A stretch of DNA of 64,000 nucleotides from Loxodes magnus (Eukaryota; Ciliophora; Karyorelictea; Loxodida; Loxodidae), in contig CAMPDV010000266.1 of NCBI GenBank assembly GCA_946699065.1, forward strand, positions 1 through 64,000, in the 5' to 3' direction. Numbering within the stretch: position 1 is the first letter of the stretch; the number at the start of each line of letters is the position of its first letter. The notes under the pieces are model-generated. The model had not been told where the DNA came from. It saw only the letters and a program-made list of their open reading frames with translations, and did not search any database. This document shows, piece by piece, positions 54,101-64,000 of the stretch. Position numbers and translations under genes: made by a program.

Positions 54101-55298
54101 AAAAAGTGGAGTTCTAATTATTCCTCTTTAAGTCACTCTCCATTAGATATGTTTCTTTAAATTATTTTAATGGAAATTAATTTAGTACTAGATGGTGAAG
54201 TCAGTGAGAAATGATTCAATAGCAAAATAAATTTAAAATCATCAACACTTTAGTAAAAACATTGCTTGATAATTAGATTTTTTAGTTGCATTTTAGTCTT
54301 CATCCATAAAAAATTAGGTATATATTAGTTACTTTCTCAACCCATTCATTTAAATCTTAAAAATTAATAATTTCGTTTAATAAAATAAGGCTCAGAAAAT
54401 GAAAGAGCGACAGAATTTATTGCTTAAGCGTTTTTGAATTAATAATTTTAATGATTTAAGATATAGCACTTCAGAATAGAGAATACCTAATTTTAATCAA
54501 TTTGCAAGTTATTATAAATTCACTTTTGGTATCAACTAATTGAGAGAGTAAGATCTATATTAAAGCTAATGTAATATTAGCTTTAAAATTATATAAAAGC
54601 TTTTAATCTAAAAGGAAATTCAGCTTAAATTTTCCTTGATCTAAGTTACAGAATCATAAATAGCCTAACATTCAGTAAAATAAAAAAGTATTTGAATTAG
54701 AGGAAAATAAGAAATGATTATAACTAGAAAGTATGAAATATGAAAGAGATTTTAATTAAAAAAAACTAAAATTATTATCAGATTTGCGTGCTTTATAATG
54801 CTTGTGACCTTAAACTGTCGATAGTAAATTCTTAAAATGTTGTGGATATATAGTATAGTAAGTTTATTTTTAGTGAGAAATGCTTAAACATTCTTCAAAA
54901 TGGATTTACAAAAAATAAAACAGCAAAGGTATTTCATTTGCACTAAATTAGAATAATAAGTTTCTTAATAAATTGTATTTAAAAAATTGTTTCAGTTCTC
55001 TAGATTTTTTCTTTGTTATAAGTAGAAAAAATTAAATAATCTAATTTTATTTTATTAGTAAATTTCTTAGACTTATCTTTAAACAATTATCCTTAATAAC
55101 CCTATTATCACTAAATCAGTCAATGAAAAATATCTCTAATACTTATACACTTTTTTAAGTTTTGCTTTAACCATAAAAATATTTAATATATGTAAATAAA
55201 ATAAAAAAGATAATAAAATAATGAATTTTAAGTTTTATTGGTATGAAATAGATTTAAGTTTTTAAATTTCTAGTTTAAAGTCTTTAATATATTCCTTC

Positions 55299-57394
55299 TT
55301 TATTTAAAATTTATTTCATATACATTAAGTTTCACAAAATAGTCTTATTCTATATAAAAGATAGAAGATTATTTCCAAAAGTATTAACTATTTTTTTCAG
55401 AATATTCAAATAAGCTTTAGATATATAAACCTTCTTCTAAAGTGACTAAATAGAGTTTGAAGTAACTATGAAAGTAGCATAAAGAGTATTGATATTTTCT
55501 ATTTTAACTGTTTGCATGCCTAGCTTTATAAGCATATGATGCTAATTATAATTTTCCTTTAATTTTCTATAAATTTACACTAAATATTCTTTTATCTTCA
55601 ATGTGGAATAAGAATAAGATGCTTGAATTAACGAATCATATCAAAATAAAATTTCATATTGAGCGTCTAAATAGACTTTACTTTAATATAGAATTAGGAT
55701 ATTCTTTCAAAGATGTAGTTCTTTTATTAAATAAAGTTGTTTTCCTATATTTTCTTACTTTAGTAATAAAGGTAGCATATTTATTTGCTAAAGCTTGTAT
55801 ACATTTAAATCATAGAAGGCTAACTATTATGTATCAGATAGTTTGAATTATTGCTTAATATGAAACAATATTATAACTTAGAGAAAATAGAAATTCCTTA
55901 AACTTTAAAAAACTTATTACTAAATACGAAAAACTTTTAATTTATTGTGATAGTTGACTGTTTAATATTATATCCTTATAATATTAAAAAGATAGAATCA
56001 AGTTACTAAGTAAAGAGGTATATGAATAAAAGGATAAACTAAAAGTTATTATAGAAACATTAAACAGAATTGATAAGAGTAAGATATTATTAAGGAAATT
56101 TGTAATTTGGATGTTTTTAAGTTAAGTTATTTGATGATCACATTCTATTTAGTAGCTTAGTTTATCCATCATTTTATTTCATATTCTATAGGATTTAATT
56201 AGAGGAAGAAAATTCATAATTAATAAACCAAATTTATTTTAAGATTTGATAAAGCTATTTTTAGATTAGAAGAGGTAGATGTGGTTTAAAAAATTAACTT
56301 TTGTATGTAGAATTTTGAATATTTGGTTGGAATGGAAAGATATTTACTGTCCTGCTAAATTTGGATTTATTAAATTCTAATATAATAACTAAAATCTTCA
56401 TTTGTTTAAATTAATAGACAAAATCCTAAATCTTTATTATGCTTTATTTTTTAGTCTAAATAAGTAGAAAATATATAATCACCGTTTTTATTATTCTTTA
56501 ATACTTTCTCACTAAAAGTATAATCTATGATATTATAAAACTTGATTTTATTATATATTGGTATTATAATCCTGATCTTATATCTTTAGTTAAACATTCC
56601 TCATTTATTCATTGAAGGAATTAAAGAGTCTTAGTATAATTCTTATATTTATCCTATCTAATCTTCCATCTTTATATTAGATATTATGAATAATATTCAA
56701 GGACTTAATTTATAGAAAATCTTATTTCCTCCTTTTTTAAGCTTTAAGGAGTTTAAATAACTTTGTATTTAGAGTCAGAATCTTATCTTTTAGGATTGTT
56801 TAAAAAGGAAATATTTATCTTTTATTTCTTTATTCCTTATTATTTTCTTAACTTTAATAAGGAATCTTAGTTGAGAGATATAGTATAAATCAAATAAAGA
56901 CTAAAGTAGCCAATTCCATAATTTGATAGCAGAACACCTATTCTTATGCATTCAATTATTTATTTAATATCAGAGAATAAATTAAACTAACTTATTTATT
57001 GAGAGTCTAGCTAAGCCTAAAAATATTGGAAATTTAGATTTATTTATCTTTTTTAAAGGAATATATAGCTAAAAGAAATAAATAGTGATGTTTTAGTTTA
57101 CTTTAATCTAACGAAAATGTTTTAGATATTCTTAAGTTTTATATAGTCTTAATATTTAACTTGTCTAAGGAATGCCTTCTATTGCTTAAGAGTATATTAA
57201 AAAAAGTATGCATCACTTATAAAATTAATCTATTGCTCTAATATTGCTATGTCTAGATTCTTATTTGGATTTTTTTTCCTGCTGTTTCTTTAGAAAGTAA
57301 TATTTAGACCTTTAATCATCTTAAATGGAATCCAAATATTAATATAATTTTATTATTTTTCCTTAAAATAGATTATTAAACTACTTTCTTATAA
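55299..57394 (+). mobile_element. Probable 5' part of the LINE and flank, right arm
   Basis: Mirror of 14495-16825. Contains the 81-codon ORF at 55601-55846, which could continue downstream with TGA as Trp (Gln-Ile-Val-Trp-Ile-Ile). Because all 64 codons can be sense, openness alone is weak evidence. No endonuclease catalytic motifs were identified. The unit boundary lies at about 55298. Confidence 0.35.
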
Positions 57395-59312
57395 ATGATA
57401 CTTGAAATATTTAAAATTTATTTATATCCAAGGAAAATTAAATTTAACCTGCCAAATCCCTAAATCTCATAAGCTTAAATTATTTAGATATAACTAAGCT
57501 GACTACCTATTTCTCTTATTAATACTATTCTAAAACTATATGATAAAGCTTTAACAAAAAGACTATACAATCTTATTTATTAGAGAAATTTGATTCACCC
57601 TTCATAAATGGGATTTATGAAAAACAGATAAACAACTTAATAAATTTGAATAATATAACAAATAATTGATAACTATCGGAAATGTGCTAAAGGTAAGACT
57701 AAATTGATAGCAACACTGATAGACGTTGAAAAAATGTTTGACTCAATAGAAAGAAGACTCTTGTTTGATTAACTTAAGAGAGTTAAACTACCACTTGGAA
57801 TAATAATAGCCTTAGAATCATTTTATAAAAACCTAAATTCTTCATTTATCATAGATGGAAAGAGCACCAGAACTTTATAATTCAACAATGGAGTTATGTA
57901 AGGAAGTTCTCATGGACCAGTTTTAGCATTATTGTATTATGACATAGTAATTAGATATCTGGAAAGTAAAAGTAACTAATTGGGATTTAAATGCAGGATT
58001 CAAGTATTAACTTCGCTTGTAGAGGATGGGTAGATGATCTTATTCTTCTTTCCAAATCTGCAAAGTAGATGTAGAATTTAATAAATGAAGCAAATAAAGT
58101 TTTTGCATGAACATATTTAAAGATCAATGTTACCAAATCTGAATGCATCTAATTTCTAAAGAAGAATCAGAAATAATAAATTTTAAATTTATAATTAGGA
58201 AATTAACCAATTAAAAAGAACAAGTAACATATTTAGGAGTTATTCTACATCAGAAGAAGAACTTGAATCTCCATTGCAAAGAAGTTGCATTCAAATATAT
58301 AGCTGCAATGAAGAAAGTTGTTTTTTAACTGATGAGATATAAGAGTGTAACTCCTTGACATTTTAAAACTTTATGTAGACTTTTTACATTACCTAAAGCA
58401 GAATATGGAGGAGACTTAGTACCATGAAGTACTCAAAACGGAGTAACTGGAGTTCTGAACAGAATAGAATCAAGCATGAGATTAATTTCAAGAAAAGCTT
58501 TTTAAGTAGCAACTTCAACATCTAATGAATCATGTTATATAGACCTGAATTGATTACCCTTTAAGCACATTATAGCTATAAAATTCTTCAGATTCTACCA
58601 TAAAATTAAATAAGAAAGTACTGATTTTCCAAGATCAACAATAGGCTCTCTTTTCATTAATATATGGAAAAAAGGATTTCAATACTACGATTAAGTGTAA
58701 CAATTATCAGACCTTTATAATATCGATCTGCAGAATTAATAGAATAATACCAATCTTAAAACTTTTACTAAACATGTAAGAGAAAAAATACAACAATATT
58801 TCTACAAAGTAGCTACTAAAAAATTTATGAGAATGAAAACAGCTAAAGTATATACTGAATAATTTGGTAATCTCAAACAGTTTCCACAAATTACTTATAC
58901 GAAATTAAACAAATAGTATAGACGAGAAATTATCAGTATATATAAACTTAGAACCTAAACTTATAATTTCTGTAAGGATCTTTAAGATCGTCATTACCCC
59001 ATTGATAATCCCTATTGTATGTGTGGAGAGTATGAAACTTTCGAGCATATCTTTAAATGTGTGTACTATTCTAATGTAATGAATTGGTTATCGGAAAAGA
59101 TCGGAAATTATGACTTAAGACGCCTTATACTATACGATCAAGAATATCTAAACTCATTTTCAAGGTTTAAATTGGAGTACTTAGACTTATAGATCAAAAT
59201 ATTTCATAAGAAGCTAATGACAAGGAGACTTGAGATTCTAGAAATGGAGAAAGCAAAAAAGGAAGAAGCTAAAGATGAATAGAAAGAAGAACTATTTAAA
59301 GAAAAATGATGA
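57395..59312 (+). pseudogene. LINE-type reverse transcriptase (non-LTR retrotransposon)
   Basis: Copies element RNA into DNA at the target site. Motifs in order: Ser-Trp-Leu-Pro-Ile-Ser-Leu-Ile-Asn, Gly-Phe-Met-Lys-Asn-Arg-Gln-Thr-Thr, Ile-Asp-Val-Glu-Lys-Met-Phe-Asp-Ser-Ile, Gly-Val-Met-Gln-Gly-Ser-Ser, the catalytic Trp-Val-Asp-Asp-Leu (58027-58041), Lys-Ile-Asn-Val-Thr-Lys-Ser, Val-Thr-Tyr-Leu-Gly-Val, Leu-Asn-Trp-Leu-Pro, and a C-terminal Cys-Met-Cys-Gly ... His-Ile-Phe-Lys-Cys zinc motif typical of LINE ORF2. Six internal TGA codons (57500, 57647, 58108, 58356, 58425, 58551) lie at or near places where LINEs carry Trp or another aromatic. Two -1 frameshifts lie near 57990 and 58150. The ORF ends in tandem TGA TGA. 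No RNase H or LTR seen. Confidence 0.88.
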
Positions 59313-59419
59313 GATGTAAACAAGATTAAAAAACAATTTAAAAACATTTACTAGCGTCTATAATTGAAAGAAGCAATTCTTGCAATTAAAGCCCTCAAAA
59401 AACTATTTTAGTTTAAATT

Positions 59420-59680
59420 TATTTATTAAAAAATTCTTTACTGAAATCTTCCTCAGTGCTAGCATTCTCTTGTGAATCTTTTCTTCTGAAGGGCAGTGAT
59501 CGGAATGCTAACCTAAGAAACCTTAGTATATGGTATAAATCAACATTAACGCTAGTTGATATCTCTCCTTTCTTATCCATATTGACTACTGCTATAATTC
59601 TTGTTCAGTTCTTCACTATGGGTATTTCCTGGTTCCAGAGTTTTAGTAAATATCATTTGGAGATTCCTATTTAAAATAAA
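59420..59680 (-). other. GC-richer conserved patch, mirror of 12225-12480
   Basis: Second copy of the bidirectionally open patch, with several amino-acid changes in either frame. One codon is CGA in one copy and TGA in the other when read on the minus strand. Identity unknown. Confidence 0.4.
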
Positions 59681-60003
59681 TTATTTAAATATCTTTATAC
59701 TTAGCAAATTAAAACAGAGACATCTTTTAAGGATTAATTTAAAATTAGCTTAATTATTTTTTATAATATAACCTTCTTAAAATAAACCATTTATATTTAT
59801 TGGATAGATTTTTAGCATTTTATAACATTTTTAAGCTTTTAAGTCTTTTAACTTAGATTATAAGATTACAACTTGTTTTATCAATTTCTTAATAAACTTT
59901 AATTAAAGATTACTTTAACTAATTTAGCAATAAAATAAATTTATATAATTACAAAGAGATTTAATAATTTTAAATAATAGTTTAATTTATTTCTAGTTCA
60001 AAG

Positions 60004-62133
60004 TCAAATACTTCTCAATCCAAAATCCATTTCTTGATCTTTAAATCTTGTCAATCTTTCACACTATATTTCTATTTTCGTGAACTGTAGAACCATTAAA
60101 TTGATTCATTAAATATTTACTTTAGAACATTATTTTAAGTTTAATGTTCTCAAGTTACTCCAAATTGGATATTAAGACCCAGTCTCATCTCTAATTGGAA
60201 ATCCTCTTTCCGTTATTTCTTCATTACTTTCAAGATTTAAATCTTTTAAATTAGAACAATTTTTTATTATTTAAACTACATCTTCATTTACTAAACTTAG
60301 TCCCTATAGTAATAATACTTCTAGTTTTTATATTTAAACCATTTATTTTATTCACATTTTACATGCGGAAATGTTCTCTCCAAGAGAAATATTAGTTATC
60401 TCTAAGGATTTTGGATTTTATTTTATTTAGCTTCCTTATTTACTATGTCTTAAAGAGATTTATTATAATTTAGTGCAGTTTTAAAAGATAAAGCTAAGAG
60501 TTTCATCTGTTATTTGATCTAATTCTCATATAAGAATCATCTCTAATTTAGGTGTGTAGATACCTATATAATTAAATGTTTCGTTTCTGATTTGAGTCAT
60601 CCCAGCAAGCATTAAACTAGTTAAATTAGGTGAATTTTAAATTATAAATTTGATAGTTTCATCTCTAATATATTTACAATTCAAAAATTTGATATTTTGT
60701 AAATATAAATATTAGTGTGATATCTGAGCTTAAATATTTTCTTTCAGAGGCATATTTACTTATTAACTACTACTCATTAAATTTTAAAAATGTAAAGTTC
60801 TAATATTAGGAGATATTTAAAGCAGAAATCTTAGAATTTAATCACTTTATAAGCGAAAATTTATAATACTAATATTTTAGAGTCTAGAAAGTAACTTTTA
60901 CTAATCAAAGTTAATATCTTATTAATCTTCATTCTATTACTAGTTATCAACCTAATTCATAAAAGTATCTTAAGCTCAACTTAGACATTTTATATTAGGA
61001 GTGCTTTAGAGAATTAGTTAGAAAAAATTATTTTAAAATGGATTATTATTTAAAATTTTAATAGTTTCAAGATTTTAATTCTGACAATTAAATAAATTTC
61101 TTAAAGCCTAATCTGAGAATTAAGTATTTCTAAGGATAAAACTTTAAAGGTTTAACCTTTTAACTTTATCTAAAAACTAATCAGGCTCTTTATATGTTTC
61201 TATTATTTAAATTTCTTTTAAGTTAGGGCAAAAGTCAATAAGTTCGTCTAATTTAGTATTAGAGTTTATATTAATGTTATGAATGTATTATCCCTTTATT
61301 TTTAAATAATCTTTTATCTTTTGGTAATTTATCATTTCACAATCTATTTCTAAATTTTCTATTTTTAGACTTTAACAATAATCAAACAAAAACTAACCTG
61401 ATATCTATTCGACATTGCTGAGATATACTGATTTTAAATTTTTTAGCTCTTGCATAAAGTATAAATTTTAATCTCTAATTATAGTATTTTAAATTTTTAA
61501 GTAGGATAGATTCCTTAAATTTTATAGGTTAGGTAAGGAATCAAAATTATTATTGGATCAGTTTTGTATTACAATTACCTTTAGTTTCATTAGAGAGGAA
61601 TTTTTCAGTTTTTAAATTCTGAGATTTATAGATTTCTCCAAATTATTCCTAATTTATAGGCACACATTTTAAGACAATAATTTTCCTTATAGATGAACGG
61701 CTTCAACATCAGATTTACTTATCTATCTCAAAATTCATTCTATCTTATTCTTTGTAATTTAAATATCATTTTATATTATTTAAGTGTCCAGTTCCTTAAA
61801 TAGATATCTAAAATTATAGAAGTGTCTATTTACTTACTATAACTAAGTTATATCACTTAGATTTAGAAATTGCGTAAGCAAATCCAAGATATATTTGCTA
61901 TTCCAAAACATAGACTATTTTGGCTATTATTTTCTCTCATGCTTCTCTATATTTTATTTTTATTCTTCCTTATTATTTTTAATCCCTAGTTGTTCCTCTT
62001 GCAAGACTTCGCTTTTAACAGTTTAGCATTACTGACTTGAAATATCTTATTTAGATTACTCTTCCTATTTTTATTTCTATAAGAGTATAGGTTCGCTGGG
62101 CTTAATACTTGACGTTCTAGTATTTTCAGCCAT
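60004..62133 (-). CDS. F-box/LRR protein, copy 6, intact (709 aa)
   Basis: Complete frame from Met-Ala-Glu-Asn to Gly-Leu-Arg-Ser-Ile TGA with TAR=Gln and TGA=Trp, the same length as copy 2. F-box at about 77-115 with Val-Asn-Arg-His-Phe-Tyr, then LRRs. At the N-terminal LRR start it matches copy 1 (Val-His-Leu-Gln-Gly-Lys-Leu-Leu-Ser), its positional mirror. In the middle it matches copy 2 (Asn-Met-Pro-Leu-Lys, Gln-Ile-Arg-Asn-Glu-Thr-Phe). It lies next to the LINE, as copy 1 does. It is predicted to be functional and the target protein is unknown. Confidence 0.84.
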
Positions 62134-62380
62134 TTTATAATAAATATTTAAAAGGTAGTTAATAAAGGTAAATTATGATATAAGCGAAAGAAAAAGAAAA
62201 GAAAAAGTTAGAATTATAAAATAAATAATGAAGCATCATAAATTATGATACTTACCCCTAATTGATTAGTAGCTATAATAATTAAAATATATTATATTAT
62301 AAGTTAGAAATAAATACTTTTATTAACATTTTATCTTTTATTAATAGTTTAAATGATAAATTAATATAAATAAATTGAGA

Positions 62381-62419
62381 TTATAGAGCGTGTAGCACTC
62401 TCGTTGGTGCGCGCTCTTA
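62381..62419 (+). repeat. Hairpin-forming repeat, best example 1
   Basis: AGAGCG, loop TGTA, GCAC, loop TCTCGTTG, GTGC, G, CGCTCT: an imperfect hairpin flanked by TA-rich sequence. The reverse-oriented partner is at 63876-63914. It sits at the usual place upstream of copy 6 and at the edge of the insert that follows. Confidence 0.65.
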
Positions 62420-62735
62420 AAATTAATTTTATTTAATGTCGAAAAATAAAATTTTATGTGTCTCTTTATCCTTTTTTTCTCTTCCTGCAGTATGTCCCTA
62501 CAATTTTTCCTACCAAAGAATAGAATGCAATATGCGATTACGGGTACATCTTTCCCCGACCTATGATGAAGAAGGTTTTCTTCTGGCATTCAGAGTTCTC
62601 CAGCTTGATGAATCTTCCTTCTCTTGTTATTGGTTTCTCTTTCTTCGATTTATCCTCCTTCCACTCTCGCTTTTAGTTGCCTAGCTGGGCCTCCAAGCAG
62701 CATCCGAAGGAAAGGGCTTTCCACCCTTATTAAAA
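62420..62735 (-). other. GC-richer insert, coding-like, with kelch-like module
   Basis: Absent from the equivalent place in units 1 and 2. The best minus-strand frame reads as a charged protein (Lys-Arg-Glu-Trp-Lys-Glu-Asp-Lys-Ser) followed by Phe-Phe-Ile-Ile-Gly-Arg-Gly-Lys-Met-Tyr-Pro-Gln-Ser. The latter is related to the two modules at 63470-63690. A beta-propeller (kelch-like) repeat is one possible reading, unproven. The plus-strand frame is also open for 82 codons (62436-62684). Confidence 0.35.
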
Positions 62736-63039
62736 TATAATATATAATAATTTATTATAGTAGAGTTAAGTGAAACATATAGTAAAATAATTTCTGAAAT
62801 TAATGTTATGCATTACTTATTTATATGATCAATATTAATACTTTTTCATCAATCATCCTTTTAACTATTTGCTTGATTGAGGGAAATAAAAGAAAGAAAA
62901 TTACAAAAATAAATAAATAAAGCATATTATTTAAAGAAGCTAAGGAAAATAGTATCTTAAGAAGATAAAAAGTACAAAATATATAAAATAAGAAGTATAA
63001 TGAACAAATTATAGTAATCATTTATATGTTTATATTACT

Positions 63040-63365
63040 TATCTTTCAAAGGCTATATATTTATTGCTTTACTTTAGTATCTAATTATCATGGTTATTCT
63101 ATAACTTCTAGCTTCTTATTAAGTTTACATATATTTTTAAAGTTTTTAATGAATTTGAATATTCTACTATTTTGAACAGTAGACTATAGAAAAGCTAACT
63201 AATTAAAAAGTGAAGGAAATATTAGATAAATATAAATTTCAATAAATTATCATTATTTTAGTTATTTCTTAATATATGTAAATCCTAATAGACAAGTAAC
63301 AAAATTCTATTATTTAAGTTATAGAAAATCTGAGTAGCTCAGAATATTTTAAACTTATCTAAAAA
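63040..63365 (+). pseudogene. ORF Y, 5' fragment at the arm end
   Basis: Matches the first part of the ORF at 46126, but the Met-Ala start is changed, a base is missing near 63077, and homology stops at about 63365 within the gene. This marks the outer boundary of the inverted arm. Confidence 0.5.
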
Positions 63366-63469
63366 TTATTCCGAAGTTAGTTAATAATAACTTAAAAAGA
63401 TTGAATCTTTTATTATATATTATTTTTTAAAACCGCCATAGTTGTTCGAAGGTGAGCAGCAAGGTCATC

Positions 63470-63690
63470 TTCATCAGAGGTTGGGGAAGTTAAGTACCCA
63501 TAATCGACTTTATGTCTTCCTCTGCTTTGGTTTGGCCTCGAGACATAAGATTCTTAGACCTTCGGCACTGGCTTAATTTGGATTGCATTTTGGAACAAAA
63601 AAGAAATAATATTGCGAGCTTCATCAGAGGTGGGGAATTTAAGTACCCACAATTGACACATGCCGTCCTCTGCTTTGGTGATGCAATGAG
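63470..63690 (+). repeat. Two direct copies of a coding-like module
   Basis: TCATCAGAGG, a G-rich stretch, AAGTACCCA and, further on, TCCTCTGCTTTGG occur at 63471-63530 and again at 63621-63678. In one plus-strand frame the second reads Phe-Ile-Arg-Gly-Gly-Glu-Phe-Lys-Tyr-Pro-Gln; the first gives Gly-Glu-Val-Lys-Tyr-Pro-Gln after a one-base shift. On the minus strand both read Pro-Thr-Ser-Asp-Glu. A third, inverted copy lies at about 62520-62575. The coding strand is undecided. Confidence 0.5.
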
Positions 63691-63753
63691 ACACAATCCT
63701 GCCATGTCCTTGGACCTCCAGCAAGTATTAAAGATTACGAGTATTCTTAAATT

Positions 63754-63850
63754 ATATCAGTATTGAACATTTTTATCAGTACTGAATAATTATACCAGTA
63801 TTGAACAAGGTTTATCAGTATCTGATAATTTTATTAGTAAGAAACATTCT
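63754..63850 (+). repeat. Short degenerate tandem repeat (about 18-20 bp)
   Basis: About five to six units of the type TATCAGTATTGAACATTT in a row, with substitutions. No other copy in the window was noticed. Confidence 0.7.
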
Positions 63851-63875
63851 TGTCAGTATGAAACATTTTTTTTTA

Positions 63876-63914
63876 AAGAGCTGCGCACCAACGAGAGTGC
63901 TACGCGCTCTATTA
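63876..63914 (-). repeat. Hairpin-forming repeat, best example 2
   Basis: Reverse orientation of the motif at 62381-62419 (AGAGCTGCGCACC ... GTGCTACGCGCTCT), flanked by TA-rich DNA. The two could be terminal inverted repeats of an element, or independent copies of a short palindromic repeat. Confidence 0.65.
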
Positions 63915-64000
63915 TCAAATTTATTTATTTATAAAATTTTTGCATAAATTGACTGAAATTAAAAATATTAACGATCTAGTTAAATAAATACATAGCATAG

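Noticed and set aside
56130-56160. Asp-Asp-His string as an endonuclease active-site motif upstream of the LINE reverse transcriptase
   Set aside because: No other endonuclease motifs in the same frame; likely chance.
63470-63690. C/D-box snoRNA, because the minus strand contains CTGATGA
   Set aside because: No D box or guide arrangement at the expected spacing, and the modules read better as protein.

Overview
The window is very AT-rich nuclear DNA from a ciliate. Conserved genes read through TAA and TAG as glutamine. For example, the three actin genes are intact only if in-frame TAA/TAG mean Gln, and each ends at TGA right after the C-terminal Lys-Cys-Phe. Two unrelated gene families, F-box/LRR genes and a non-LTR retrotransposon, also use in-frame TGA where tryptophan is expected. 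In several places one gene copy has TGG where its sister has TGA. TGA therefore looks both sense (Trp) and stop, depending on position. UAR=Gln with UGA=Trp/stop is known from karyorelicts (e.g. Loxodes) and the heterotrich Condylostoma, so I infer a ciliate of that kind. I cannot name the species. Nothing bacterial or viral was seen.

The window is built from large repeats. A unit of about 16.8 kb starts at base 1 and again at 16826. It carries, in order: an uncertain protein-coding stretch (X, +), a tRNA-His-like gene (-), actin (+), a small unknown ORF (Y, -), an F-box/LRR gene (+) and a degenerate LINE-type retrotransposon (-). The second unit breaks off near 28.9 kb. From about 43.3 to 63.4 kb the segment equivalent to about 8.8-28.9 kb is repeated in reverse complement. 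The window is therefore a giant inverted repeat with arms of about 20 kb around a spacer of about 14 kb.

The spacer (28.9-43.3 kb) holds an F-box fragment, a divergently oriented pair of damaged F-box/LRR copies (31.6-33.8 kb minus, 36.9-39.0 kb plus), two copies of a coiled-coil protein gene, a related-looking gene with a CCHC zinc knuckle, and small uncertain ORFs. The right edge (62.4-63.9 kb) holds a GC-richer insert with repeated coding-like modules, a short tandem repeat and hairpin-forming motifs.

Functionally, the best-defined content is actin (cytoskeleton) and a local family of F-box plus leucine-rich-repeat proteins, which would be expected to act as substrate receptors of SCF-type ubiquitin ligases. 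Copies 2, 5 and 6 are intact (709-715 codons), copies 1, 3 and 4 are damaged and one is a fragment. The LRR part is a mosaic: copies that match by palindrome symmetry at the N-terminus match differently in the middle LRR block, which suggests gene conversion between arms. Much of the remaining DNA is AT-rich and protein-like in several frames at once, so I left most of it unassigned.
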